Made by a program: the position numbers and the translations under genes. Positions 1-7,804 of a DNA stretch of 35,617 nt are shown here, piece by piece. Every line of letters starts with the position of its first letter. Positions within the stretch are counted from its first letter, which is position 1. Source of the DNA: Bradyrhizobium elkanii WSM2783 (lineage in GTDB: Bacteria; Pseudomonadota; Alphaproteobacteria; Rhizobiales; Xanthobacteraceae); the NCBI RefSeq assembly GCF_000472865.1, contig NZ_AXAP01000086.1, positions 1 through 35,617 on the forward strand. The letters run 5' to 3'. Below the pieces are notes generated by a model that did not search any database, was not told the DNA's origin, and worked only from the letters and a program-made list of their open reading frames with translations.

Positions 1-83
1 CGTAAGCGTCGGAATCTTGCACGACTTTCCGAGAGTGCGTTGTCGTTCCATATCGGGTTCCTTGCTGCATTGGAGGATCTCCG

Positions 84-971
84 GTGGGTACGGAATATTT
101 CAAGAACGAAGCACGTCGTTCCTTTTGGTCGGTACACGTTGAAGCGTGGCGGCGAAGCGGTCTCAGCAAGCGCAAATATTGTCGTCAGCACCGTCTCAGT
201 GGCGGCACGTTCGATCGCTGGCTGCGGCATCTGGTTGACGCTGAGACGTTGCAAATACGTGCGGAATTGCGTCGCGAGGAACGTCGGGAGCGGCTCCGCA
301 AGAAGCGGGCTCCAGTGTCGAAGGACCTCCGCTGCAGAGCTGTGCAAGCGTTCTGGGCGATGCACGTTGAAGCGATGAAGTGGTGCGGTCTGAGCATGCA
401 AGCCTATGCCCGCGCCCATGGCATATCGCAGCACAGCCTGAGGCGATGGCGCGATTTGATCGACGCCAACGACGTTGAAATCGACTGGCGGACGCACCTT
501 CATCCGAGTGCCCGCCCACTGTTAAGCACTAGTGCTAAGACTAGTGCTAAGGATGGCGCAGCTGAATCTCGCTTGACAGCGACGCCGAATGACGATCCTC
601 CGACACCTGAGAAGCAGAGCCGCCGCAGCTTCACCGACGAGGAAAAGCTGGCCATCGTGTTGGAGACTGAACGACCTTGGGAGACCGTATCGTCGGCGGC
701 ACGAAGGCACGGTATCGTCACTAGCATGTTGTTCCGCTGGCGAGCGGAGCTTGGGTTTGGTAAGGGCAAGCGCGCCAAGTTGGTGCCGGTCGCGGTGGCC
801 GATGCTGGAGCCGTCGGGTCATCGACGCCGGTTGTTCTGCACGATCTGTTGCAGCCGCCCGACGGCATGACGGTTGTCAAATTGGACGATGGCCGCCGCG
901 TCTTCGCGCCGATCGGCAGCGATCCCGATGCGGTCCGTCGCCAGATCACTGAGCGGGAGACAGCACGATGA
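84..971 (+). CDS. tnpA: IS66 accessory protein TnpA with duplicated HTH module
   Basis: Accessory protein of IS66 transposition, 295 aa. A GTG start at 84 is preceded by GGAGG at 72-76. The C-terminal part (about residues 178-224, with SFTDEEKLAIV and LFRWRAELG) is the usual IS66 TnpA helix-turn-helix unit. The N-terminal half contains two related modules, residues 14-47 (FWSVHVEAWRRSGLS...DRWL) and 90-122 (FWAMHVEAMKWCGLS...RRW), which look like an internal duplication. The protein is therefore much longer than the usual 100-140 aa TnpA. A 12-bp tandem duplication at 528-551 adds a repeated TSAK to the linker. The stop overlaps the start of tnpB (ATGA). Confidence 0.85.
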   Translation: MGTEYFKNEARRSFWSVHVEAWRRSGLSKRKYCRQHRLSGGTFDRWLRHLVDAETLQIRAELRREERRERLRKKRAPVSKDLRCRAVQAFWAMHVEAMKWCGLSMQAYARAHGISQHSLRRWRDLIDANDVEIDWRTHLHPSARPLLSTSAKTSAKDGAAESRLTATPNDDPPTPEKQSRRSFTDEEKLAIVLETERPWETVSSAARRHGIVTSMLFRWRAELGFGKGKRAKLVPVAVADAGAVGSSTPVVLHDLLQPPDGMTVVKLDDGRRVFAPIGSDPDAVRRQITERETAR

Positions 972-1321
972 TGATCGTGCCGGCCGGCGTGAAAGTCCAT
1001 CTGGCCTTGGGGTATACCGACATGCGCAAGGGCCTGGATGGCCTCGCCGCGCTCGTTCAGGAACACCTCAAGAAGGATCCGTTCTCCGGCCACCTGTTTG
1101 CCTTCCGAGGCAAGAAGGCAAGCACGCTGAAGATCCTGTTCTGGGACGGCAACGGGCTTTGCCTGTTCAGCAAGCGGCTCGATCAGGGCGGCTTCATCTG
1201 GCCGAGAATGAGCGATCCAGGTGGCACGGTGACGCTGTCCCCGGCGCAGCTTGCCATGCTGATCGAAGGCATCGATTGGCGTACGCCGGAGCGTCGATGG
1301 CGCCCGGCCATCACGGGTTGA
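968..1321 (+). CDS. tnpB: IS66 accessory protein TnpB
   Basis: 117-aa protein of the IS66 Orf2/TnpB family, recognised by the hallmark stretches YTDMRKGLDGLAALV, FRGKKASTLKILFWDGNG and FSKRLDQGGFIWP. It is required together with TnpA and TnpC for IS66 transposition, and its biochemical role is not known. The ATG overlaps the tnpA stop by 4 nt, which implies translational coupling. Full length for the family, with no damage seen. Confidence 0.93.
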   Translation: MMIVPAGVKVHLALGYTDMRKGLDGLAALVQEHLKKDPFSGHLFAFRGKKASTLKILFWDGNGLCLFSKRLDQGGFIWPRMSDPGGTVTLSPAQLAMLIEGIDWRTPERRWRPAITG

Positions 1322-1390
1322 ATCGCAAAAACCCGCATAGAATATAGCGAAGTTGCTTCGTCGAATCAGCGTGTTCGAGTAGAATCGGTC

Positions 1391-2926
1391 ATGCAGCTCG
1401 ACCTCGACAATCTGCCGTCGGATACTGCGCTTCTGCATCGCCTGGTGCGCGACATTGCCTCGGTCATCGCGCATCGGAACAGCGAGATCCAGCGTCTCCA
1501 GGCGATCATCAAACAGCTTCAGCGCGCACAATTTGGGCGTCGTTCCGAGCGTCTCGACGCCGATCAGCTCGCCCTTGGACTCGAAGATTTGGACATCGAT
1601 TTGTCGGCCGTCGAGGCAGATCAAGCCTCGCTGGAGGCGTTTGCGCCGACGCAGAAACTGCAGCCGAAGCGCAAGCCGCTGCCGGATCATTTGCCCCGCG
1701 AACAGGTTGTGCTTAACGTCGATAGCGAGAGATGTGCGTGCTGCGGCGGCGCGCTGCATGCGATCGGTGAGAGCGTCAGCGAGATGCTGGATTGGGTGCC
1801 AGCACAGTTGCGCGTGGTACGCGTCTGCCGCCCGAAATATGCCTGCCGCAGTTGCGGAACGATCACCCAGGCTCCGGCGCCCGAACGACCGATCGCCGGC
1901 GGCTTGGCCACGCCAGCCATGCTCGCGCATGTGCTGGTCAGCAAATATTGCGACCACACACCGCTCTATCGGCAGGCGCAGATTTTTGCCCGCCATGGCG
2001 TCGAACTGGAGCGCTCGACATTGGCCGGATGGGTCGGCGGCGCGTGCTGGTGGTTTGAGGCCCTGCACGATCGGCTGTGCGAGCACATGTTCGCGTCGGA
2101 TCACCTGTTTGCCGACGACACGCCAATCCCGGTGCTCGATCCGGGCCGCGGGCGCACCAAGACCGGACGGCTGTGGGTGTATGCCCGCGATCAACGGAGC
2201 TGGGCTGGGCCTGAGCCGCCAGCTGCGGTTTATGTGTTCGCGCCCGACCGGAAAGCGGAGCGCCCAGCAGCGCATCTGATGCACTTCAAGGGCGTTCTGC
2301 ACGTCGACGGTTACGCCGGATTCGAGCGGCTGACCGGCGCCGGAAACATCACTCTCGCCGCATGTTGGGCGCACACCAGGCGCAAGTTCTACGAGGTTGC
2401 GCAAGCCGAGGACACGCCCATCGCGCACGAGGCCTTGCGTCGTATTGCCAGCCTCTATGCCGTCGAAGCGCAGGTGCGTGGTCAATCGCCGGCGCATCGG
2501 CTGGCTACGCGGCGCGCACTCGCCAAGCCGATCGTTGACAGCCTTCGCCTGTGGCTCGAGGTGCAACTCGCTCAATTGCCCGGGCGCGGCAATCTCGCCG
2601 AAGCGATCCGGTATGCGCTGTCGCGCTGGGATGGATTGACCCGCTTCCTCCGTGACGGCCGCATCGAACTTGACACGAACCCCGTCGAGCGGGCGATCCG
2701 ACCTGTGGCGCTCGGCCGCAAGAACCATCTCTTCGCCGGTAGCGATGGCGGTGGGGAACGATGGGCAATCCTCTGTTCGCTGATCGAAACGTGCAAGCTC
2801 AATAACGTCGAGCCTTACGCATACCTGCGTGACGTGCTCACGCGCATGGTCGACGGACATCCGATCAACCGTCTCGACGAACTGCTGCCGTGGGCCTGGA
2901 AACCGACGGATCATGTCAATACCTGA
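1391..2926 (+). CDS. tnpC: IS66 transposase TnpC
   Basis: 511-aa DDE transposase of the IS66 family. In order it has an N-terminal leucine-rich coiled coil (about residues 15-60, with the family motif QFGRRSERLD), a zinc-binding region with CACC (115-118) and CRSC (152-155), and the catalytic domain. Likely acidic residues are in FADDTPIPVLD (about 240-250), HVDGYAGF (about 304-311) and DTNPVERAIRP near the C-terminus. The typical ending RKNHLFAGSDGG is also present. It begins 69 nt after tnpB and ends one base before the right inverted repeat. The frame is intact. Confidence 0.95.
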   Translation: MQLDLDNLPSDTALLHRLVRDIASVIAHRNSEIQRLQAIIKQLQRAQFGRRSERLDADQLALGLEDLDIDLSAVEADQASLEAFAPTQKLQPKRKPLPDHLPREQVVLNVDSERCACCGGALHAIGESVSEMLDWVPAQLRVVRVCRPKYACRSCGTITQAPAPERPIAGGLATPAMLAHVLVSKYCDHTPLYRQAQIFARHGVELERSTLAGWVGGACWWFEALHDRLCEHMFASDHLFADDTPIPVLDPGRGRTKTGRLWVYARDQRSWAGPEPPAAVYVFAPDRKAERPAAHLMHFKGVLHVDGYAGFERLTGAGNITLAACWAHTRRKFYEVAQAEDTPIAHEALRRIASLYAVEAQVRGQSPAHRLATRRALAKPIVDSLRLWLEVQLAQLPGRGNLAEAIRYALSRWDGLTRFLRDGRIELDTNPVERAIRPVALGRKNHLFAGSDGGGERWAILCSLIETCKLNNVEPYAYLRDVLTRMVDGHPINRLDELLPWAWKPTDHVNT

Positions 2927-3133
2927 CCGACGTGCGAGAGCCAGACGCTAACTAGCTGCCCACTGATTGCTTCACGCTGGATAACGGATCGATTTGTAGA
3001 GCATCGCTGCGCGGCGATACGGCGTTCCGCAACAGGCGACGGCACCTTCGTCCAAGTTGAGAGCGTGCAAGCTTGAGCGTAAAATCAGTTCCCGGAAATC
3101 GCCGCGTCGGCCTCGCGAAGCCGTCCGTGTCCT

Positions 3134-4332
3134 CTAGATCTCCGGAAACAGGCGTGGAAACAGCACGTCGAGCGCAGCAATCGGAAAGCGCAGCGACACC
3201 GGCCCCTTGGGCGTTTCGGACGCAAGAAGACCGGTCGCGACGACGTCGTTGAAGACGCGCCGTGCCGTCCGTTCGGGCAGGCCGGTGATGCGCGGGACTT
3301 CGCCGCGCTCGAACTGTCCGCGTATGAGCGCTTCCTCCAGAAGACGGGCGGCTTCAGGCTTGAGCTTCTCGCTGCGGTCGACGAAACTCCGCAATCGCTG
3401 AGCCAACGTGTCGATCTCGAACAAGCCTGACATGAACGTCACCTGATCGAGGCACACGCGCAGGAACCAGAGAATGAATTCGCTCAAAGCGCGTTGCGAG
3501 AGGTTGCCACGGCCATCGAGATCGCCCTGCCGGGGCGTGTCGGCGTGGTCCATCATCCGCCTGTAATCGCCTGGGCCGGTAAGACCACGCGCCAGTCCGC
3601 GCGAGACCGACCACAGCCCACGGGCTCCGATGCCGGCCTGATGCGCCATGGCGTGGCTCATCAGGCGGCTGACACGACCATTGCCGTCCGCGAACGGATG
3701 AATGTAGTTGAAGCGATGATGCGCCGCTGGAATGGCGATGATCCGCGCCGCCTTGCCCAGGCGTTCGAAGCGATAACGCTCCGCGAAATATTCCATAAAG
3801 GCCGCGACACGCTCGCTGGAAGGTGGCTGATGCCGGCCGACTGCAACGTGTGCTCGTTTCGCGACCGCCCGGTGCCGGGCTCCATCGTGAACTCGGTGCC
3901 ATTGCCGCAGATCCGAAGCATTTCGGGGGAAGCGTCGCGATAGAATTCGCGATGGAGCCAGAGAATGAAATCGATCGAGGCCGGTTCAGGCAGGCGATTG
4001 TCGAGCGCCATGGAATCGATTTCGGACTGCACATGGACGTGGGCGGCCGCCTCGATCTGCAGATTGCGCCGCCCTTCGTCGTTGTCGAAATGACCGCCGA
4101 TCGCGCGTTCGATATCCCGTGGCCGGGTGTTATGACCTTCGATCAGGTTGCTGTAGTAGGTGTTCATGATCCGCACGAGATCCGCCAGATGGGCCGCGGT
4201 CTGCGGATGGAGCGCGTAACCGAGCTTGGCGGTTGCCGCCGAAAGCTCCGCCACCACGTCCGAGATGGCTTCGGAAATCTCCTCCAGCCTAGCGGGCTCG
4301 ATGCGTTCGACGGTTTCGAGACGTAGGTTCAT
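3134..4332 (-). pseudogene. Frameshifted Fic-domain protein (class II-type)
   Basis: Fic proteins AMPylate (or otherwise NMP-modify) target proteins. The N-terminal part is read from an ATG at 4332 and includes the inhibitory motif SNLIEG (residues 61-66, pattern S/T-x-x-x-E-G/N). The C-terminal part, in another frame, holds the catalytic motif HPFADGNGR (about residues 211-219 after repair) and a winged-HTH tail with RITGLPERTARRVFNDV. The two frames join at about 3848-3852, where GTGTG on the plus strand suggests an extra dinucleotide. Removing 2 bp gives a continuous NEHVAVGRHQPPSSERVA, and total length becomes 398 aa, normal for the family. The cause could be a true mutation, phase variation or a sequence error. 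Only the context of repeated GGCCGAT boxes upstream hints at regulation. Confidence 0.85.
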
Positions 4333-4335
4333 GTC

Positions 4336-4531
4336 GGCCGATTTTATGTTATGCTAAGGCATTAAAAATGAATAATTTTCTTCTTGATGGCGGCCGCTTT
4401 GGCCGATCCTGTGGCCGATTTTAGCGAGAAGCTTGGAAGTCAATTTTGGCCGATCCATAGCTCATATAAGTAATTTAAACAACTGAAGAAAATCCTACCT
4501 GATGGCTATTTTGGCCGCTTACTTGGCCGAT
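4336..4531. repeat. Cluster of GGCCGAT boxes upstream of fic
   Basis: The heptamer GGCCGAT occurs at 4336, 4401, 4413, 4448 and 4525, and the variant GGCCGCT at 4392 and 4513. Several share the wider form TTGGCCGATC. Two pairs are spaced 12 bp apart (4401/4413 and 4513/4525), about one helical turn. The stretches starting TGATGGC at 4385 and 4500 look like imperfect longer direct repeats. The boxes begin 4 bp upstream of the fic start codon and fill an AT-richer spacer (for example 4355-4385). They are candidate operator sites, possibly for the winged-HTH tail of the Fic protein itself. That binding is inference. Confidence 0.6.
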
Positions 4532-4608
4532 CCCGCGAGATCCCGCCGGCTGCCCGCCCGGGCACCCGGCTCCTGCGGCACAGGATGCCGCCCTCCGCGG
4601 TGACTGTT

Positions 4609-4703
4609 AGAGCATGATCCAAAAACGTGGAAACCGGTTTTCCCTCGCGACAAAGGCAAAGCGTTTGCGTGGGAAGATCATGCTCAAACAAAGAGGGATG
4701 ACG
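4609..4703 (+). repeat. Dispersed intergenic repeat, family A, copy 1
   Basis: The copy starts AGAGCATGATCC, continues with GTGGAAACCGGTTTTCCCTC and the AAAGCGTTTGCGTGGGAAGATC block, and ends near CAAACAAAGAGGGA. The same blocks recur at 8037, 9216, 10850 and 13367 in this window. The sequence is palindromic in parts (AACCGGTT) and non-coding. This kind of repeat is, to my knowledge, abundant in Bradyrhizobium-group genomes. The spacer 4532-4608 holds nothing else recognised. Confidence 0.8.
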
Positions 4704-4726
4704 ATGCGAAGAAAAGTCACCCGGCT

Positions 4727-5266
4727 TTAGCCTGCTGGATTCCAGGTCCAGATCGGCCGCGCCACGCCGACAATATCGCACCTCAACACCGGCCCGAAAT
4801 ATCGCGAGTCGAACGAATGCGGGTGTGGCTGCAGCAGAAAGAACTCGCCCTCGACGAGCCTCAAGCACCCCTCCCAGGCCGGCAGCGGCCGCCCGTCGCG
4901 GTCCTTGTCGAGCACCTCGGCGATGACCTTTCCGTTGATGGCAATGGTGCCAATCGGGTCCTTGGCGCGGCAGACTTCGTCACCGCCGATAGCGGCGACC
5001 TGTTTCAGCAGCGGCACCGGCACGGGCAAGATTTTGTGCGCGATGATGAACAATTCGATCGCCGGCGGCGGCTTGAATACTGCGAGCTCACCGCGCTTCG
5101 GCAATCGTGGCTCCAGATAATAGAAGCCCAAGGGCGCGCTGCCCGAGGCGTTGTAGATCAGAAGCGGTACCGCGGGTGCGGACGACACCAGCATGGCAAT
5201 GATGCCGGCGCACATGGTCGAGAGAACGCCGACCTGGCGCGCTAGTTGGGTGCGATCAATCGGCAT
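4727..5266 (-). CDS. traF: S26-family signal peptidase, conjugal transfer TraF type
   Basis: 179-aa membrane-bound serine peptidase of the S26/TraF family, which matures conjugative pilin or related exported proteins. It has an N-terminal membrane segment (about residues 14-38, GVLSTMCAGIIAMLVSSAP), the catalytic Ser in SGSAPLGFYYL (Ser43), the general-base Lys in LLKQVAAIGGDEVC (Lys88), and the conserved ending FDSRYFGPV. The start chosen is the ATG at 5266, which overlaps the end of the upstream HTH gene by 11 nt and suggests coupled translation. An upstream in-frame start at 5332 would add 22 residues inside the neighbouring gene and is less likely. It is a marker of an ICE or plasmid transfer region, although no other transfer genes follow. 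Confidence 0.88.
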   Translation of the reverse strand: MPIDRTQLARQVGVLSTMCAGIIAMLVSSAPAVPLLIYNASGSAPLGFYYLEPRLPKRGELAVFKPPPAIELFIIAHKILPVPVPLLKQVAAIGGDEVCRAKDPIGTIAINGKVIAEVLDKDRDGRPLPAWEGCLRLVEGEFFLLQPHPHSFDSRYFGPVLRCDIVGVARPIWTWNPAG

Positions 5267-5474
5267 TGGAGGTCGACCTCCGCTTGTTGGCCTGCGACCA
5301 TTCAACGAGATCTTCGATGTGGTAGCGGACATAGCGTCCGTGCTTGCGGTAGGCGGGCCCTCGCCCCTGCACCCGCATCTTCTCCAGCGTGTTCTTGGTG
5401 AGCCTCAGCCAGGCGGCGGCCTCGACGGTATTGAGGAACGGCTTGTCCGGCACCTTTTCTTCATTCTTGGTCAT
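5256..5474 (-). CDS. AlpA/excisionase-like helix-turn-helix protein
   Basis: 72-aa DNA-binding protein of the MerR-like HTH_17/AlpA type. Residues 12-60 (FLNTVEAAAWLRLTKNTLEK, then RKHGRYVRYHIEDLVEW) form the winged helix typical of phage and ICE excisionases and small regulators. An ATG at 5474 is preceded by GGGAG. A perfect 6-bp dyad (5494-5514) lies about 20 bp upstream of the start and may be its operator. It sits directly upstream of traF, as is common in rhizobial ICE regions. It could be an excisionase/recombination directionality factor or a transfer-gene regulator; the sequence does not decide. Confidence 0.82.
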   Translation of the reverse strand: MTKNEEKVPDKPFLNTVEAAAWLRLTKNTLEKMRVQGRGPAYRKHGRYVRYHIEDLVEWSQANKRRSTSNAD

Positions 5475-5493
5475 TTCGACGCTCCCTATTCCA

Positions 5494-5514
5494 TACCTCC
5501 CTGGGGTTGAGGTA
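5494..5514. promoter_or_regulatory. Dyad upstream of the AlpA-like gene
   Basis: TACCTC-N9-GAGGTA, with perfect 6-bp arms, is centred about 30 bp upstream of the ATG at 5474. It is a candidate operator for the small HTH protein or another regulator. A leader hairpin is an alternative. No function is proven. Confidence 0.4.
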
Positions 5515-5660
5515 GGAGAGGAAGCGTCGTCTGATTGTGAGCGGTTTTGGGAGTGGTGAAGATGAGAGGCGCCCGTTTCGCCATCCCGCGCGAGCCAAGC
5601 TCGTCAAGCGGGCGACGATCGGCGTGCGCAAGACCGGCATCCGACAACGGCCAGCCAAGT

Positions 5661-5768
5661 TCTAAAGTAGCTTCAGTTCTGATTGAATCAGAACCGAAGC
5701 CCTCGATTCCTGTTTTGATGCGTGTTCTTCACGCGAGCCGGTACCGACTTCGCTTGAAACGTTCTAAT
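5661..5768 (+). repeat. Dispersed intergenic repeat, family B, copy 1
   Basis: The core is GTTCTGATTGAATCAGAAC (a near-perfect palindrome), followed by CTCGATTCCTGTTTTGA and ending CGCTTGAAACGTTCTAA. A second copy is at 11055-11196. The terminal CTA (5764-5766) supplies the TAG stop codon of the DUF2285 gene on the minus strand. Confidence 0.8.
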
Positions 5769-6483
5769 ACAGCAGATCGCGATAGCCGCCCTTCATCAAC
5801 TCGGTTCCCTTGGCGACAAGCCGGCGCGTGCGATCCTTGAGAAACTGACTGGGACCGAGCCATTCCTCGGCAACTTTTTTCTCTCCGAAGATCGTGATCG
5901 CGATCTGCCGGTAGGTCTTGCCGTTGAGGCTTTCATCGAGCGCGATCAGCGCGTGATGGAGGCGTTCATCGCCGCTTCCCGCCTGCCTTGGAACCGTTCT
6001 CACGTCAGCTTCAGTGAAGCGCTGCAATCGCTTCAAGAGCTCGGTCTGCGCCGCAAGGTCAGCAAGGTCGTGCAGTTCGAAGACCGGCGCAAAGGAGGCG
6101 GTCAGGACGGAGAGGCCGTGGATTTCGACGGCGACATAGGCACCGTTTCCCTTGATCAGCACGAGTGGAATGCCGTCCACGTTAATGACGGCCCTGCGTT
6201 CGACCTTGAAGCCGGCCAGTGAGAACCGGGCGGCGTCTGCATCTGACCTCGGCTTCCGTGCATCCAGGCGGACGATCCGTTTCAGCGCATGGGCGTGCCA
6301 GAACACCGGCACCTTGGGTGCATCCAGCCCCGGGTCGGCAAAGGCGGAGAGACCCCATTTTTCGGCGCGGGGAAAGCGTCGCGGTAGCCGCAAGACCTGC
6401 GTGCCGTCCTTCAAGGTAATGCAGGGCAGATGTCGCGGAACGGCGCTGCGCCATTCGCCGATGTAGTCGGGATTGCGGCGCAA
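5764..6483 (-). CDS. DUF2285 protein with N-terminal DUF6499-like segment (start unclear)
   Basis: About 240 aa from a possible TTG start at 6483. The C-terminal part (LDESLNGKTYRQIAITIFG, EEWLGPSQFLKDRTRRLVAKG) is the DUF2285 domain of ICE- and plasmid-linked regulators. The beginning, RRNPDYIGEWR, belongs to the WAWEFLRRNPDY motif that normally starts these proteins. The residues DWAWEF lie in frame upstream of the TTG (to about 6501), and the frame stays open to about 6625 with no ATG or GTG. The true start may be a rare codon, or the 5' end was lost. The stop codon is the edge of repeat B copy 1. The likely role is DNA binding or regulation in the mobile element. Confidence 0.7.
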   Translation of the reverse strand: MRRNPDYIGEWRSAVPRHLPCITLKDGTQVLRLPRRFPRAEKWGLSAFADPGLDAPKVPVFWHAHALKRIVRLDARKPRSDADAARFSLAGFKVERRAVINVDGIPLVLIKGNGAYVAVEIHGLSVLTASFAPVFELHDLADLAAQTELLKRLQRFTEADVRTVPRQAGSGDERLHHALIALDESLNGKTYRQIAITIFGEKKVAEEWLGPSQFLKDRTRRLVAKGTELMKGGYRDLLY

Positions 6484-6638
6484 GAACTCCCAGGCCCAGT
6501 CGCTGGCGTCGAAGCCTGTCGCGTCAAGAAACGCGGCGCGGGCGCCTTGGCGCGCTTGATTGCTGGCGTCGTTCAGAACCGCCCCCGGGACGTTGACGTC
6601 TTCTCGAGCCGATCGTTTCGATCAAATGGGGCGAGAGG

Positions 6639-6671
6639 ACGGCCCCCGCGAGCAGTTGTCGCGGGGGCCGT
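6639..6671. terminator. Strong hairpin after the DUF736 gene
   Basis: 13-bp perfect arms, ACGGCCCCCGCGA and TCGCGGGGGCCGT, are separated by a 7-nt loop and begin 7 nt after the DUF736 stop codon. There is no long T run on either side, so it could act as an imperfect Rho-independent terminator or as an mRNA 3'-end stabiliser. Confidence 0.6.
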
Positions 6672-6677
6672 TTGGCG

Positions 6678-7001
6678 TCAGTCCGCCGGGTTCCAGATCA
6701 GGGCGAACACGCTGTCGTCATCCTGGCCGGCGGCGCGGCCGAGATTGGCGTAGAGCTTGCGCGGACCGAACTCGGGCGCTGCGAGCGACAGGCTCACATA
6801 GTCCCTGCCGCTGTTCTCGCCCCGGCGGATCCAGCCCGCGCCGATCTCGACGCCCTGGGTCACGACGCGGAAGTCGGGATGGGTATCGGCGGTCTTGTCC
6901 CGGTTCGGGATGATGTCGATGTCGGCGCGGATGGAGACGGTCCGGAGCTGGCCCTTGTAGCTGCCGTTGTCGTTCTTGGTGACGTATCCGATGGCGGTCA
7001 T
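6678..7001 (-). CDS. DUF736 family protein
   Basis: 107-aa protein starting at the ATG at 7001 (MTAIGYVTKND). The stretches IRADIDIIPNRDK, DFRVVTQGVEIGAGW, YVSLSLAAPEFGPRKLYANL and DSVFALIWNPAD are hallmarks of the DUF736 family. These small proteins are found next to conjugative-transfer and ArdC genes in alphaproteobacterial plasmids and ICEs; their function is not known. Length is normal. A degenerate copy, including part of the leader, lies in opposite orientation at 7243-7591. A hairpin follows the stop. Confidence 0.9.
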   Translation of the reverse strand: MTAIGYVTKNDNGSYKGQLRTVSIRADIDIIPNRDKTADTHPDFRVVTQGVEIGAGWIRRGENSGRDYVSLSLAAPEFGPRKLYANLGRAAGQDDDSVFALIWNPAD

Positions 7002-7242
7002 GGTCTTGTCCTCATCTGTTGTTCGCGAGGAGCCGATCCCCTCGCGATGGCGAGACCGTGATGGCGGGCGCAACGCCTTCGAACCCGCATCCACGCGGGG
7101 CAGAGCGAATGCGGAGCACCCGAGCCGGCAGCTTTTTTTAGAGCGAAGCGGCCGCGAGGAGCCGGAACGTTCCGGCGGGGAAAAAAGCCGACGGCGAGGG
7201 TTTTGAAGAGGCGGGGCGCTTGCCATAGGTCTGTTTGCCACG
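7002..7242 (-). other. Leader region of the DUF736 gene
   Basis: No gene was found here. The stretch just upstream of the ATG (GATGAGGACAAGACC) and the GCGAGGGGATCGG block are the parts that recur in degraded form ahead of the inverted DUF736 copy. Confidence 0.4.
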
Positions 7243-7591
7243 CGCAGGGAGATCGGACCCGCAGTCACCGGATAAGGACAAGGCCCTGCCCGATCGGGCC
7301 GTCGCAGCGCGACATGCGGCGAGCAAGACCAGCACAGGACCGTTTCCATCCGCGCCGACATCGACCTCATCCCGAACCGGACGACAGCGAAAAGCCCTGC
7401 CCTGTTTTGCGGAAGAACACCGCGCGACGTCTGCGCAAGGCCGGTTCGCAGCCGTGAGAACAGCGGCAAGGACGATGTGAGCCTGTCGCCTGCGGCGCCC
7501 ATGTCGGCCTCCGCACGCGCCCTGCCAATCTGGGGCGCGCTGCATCCGGGTGACGACAGCGTTCGTCCTGATCTAAAATCCTGCGGACTGC
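7243..7591 (+). pseudogene. Decayed inverted copy of the DUF736 gene and leader
   Basis: Plus-strand DNA here matches the intact minus-strand DUF736 gene in the same order. The leader AAGGACAAGGCC (7276-7287) corresponds to GAGGACAAGACC. GACCGTTTCCATCCGCGCCG at about 7338 corresponds to the IRADIDIIPN coding part, CGATGTGAGCCTGTCGCCTG to YVSLSLA, and the end GCGGACTG at about 7583 to the terminal NPAD codons. ATG is replaced by CTG, several indels shift the frame, and a TAA interrupts the last stretch. It is a non-functional paralogue facing the intact copy. Confidence 0.8.
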
Positions 7592-7804
7592 CGCCATCAG
7601 CCCTGGTGACGACCGCTCGGCGGGGCCATTCCGTCGCCCTGACGCATGATCTTTTCATGCGGGACGACTCCACGCCATTCACGCGGCGCGATGAGGGCCT
7701 TCCGATATCAAGCCGGCAAATTCGATGCTATGCTTTCTTCATGCAGGCCGATTCACGGGGCCCGCGCCTTGATGATTTTCTTTGAACGATTGATGGAGGG
7801 CCCC

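Larger units (their letters stand above)
2..2952 (+). mobile_element. Complete IS66-family insertion sequence
   Basis: The element carries the three genes typical of IS66 (tnpA, tnpB, tnpC) on one strand. The left end reads GTAAGCGTCGGAATCTTGCA from position 2. The reverse complement of the right end (2927-2952) reads GTTAGCGTCTGGCTCTCGCA, so the ends form imperfect inverted repeats that match at about 18 of 24 positions and start with GT. The length of about 2.95 kb is usual for the family. The 8-bp target duplication expected for IS66 cannot be checked because only one base lies outside the left end; the right flank begins TAGCTGCC. All three reading frames are intact, so the element may still be mobile. 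Confidence 0.9.

Noticed and set aside
500..2914. 804-codon open frame on the minus strand across the IS66 element
   Set aside because: It runs antisense to three well-recognised transposition genes and has no domain of its own. It is a by-product of high-GC codon use.
5668..5700. Palindrome TGATTGAATCA as a RirA/iron or FNR-like site
   Set aside because: It is the conserved core of repeat family B and recurs at 11064-11090 in a non-promoter setting.
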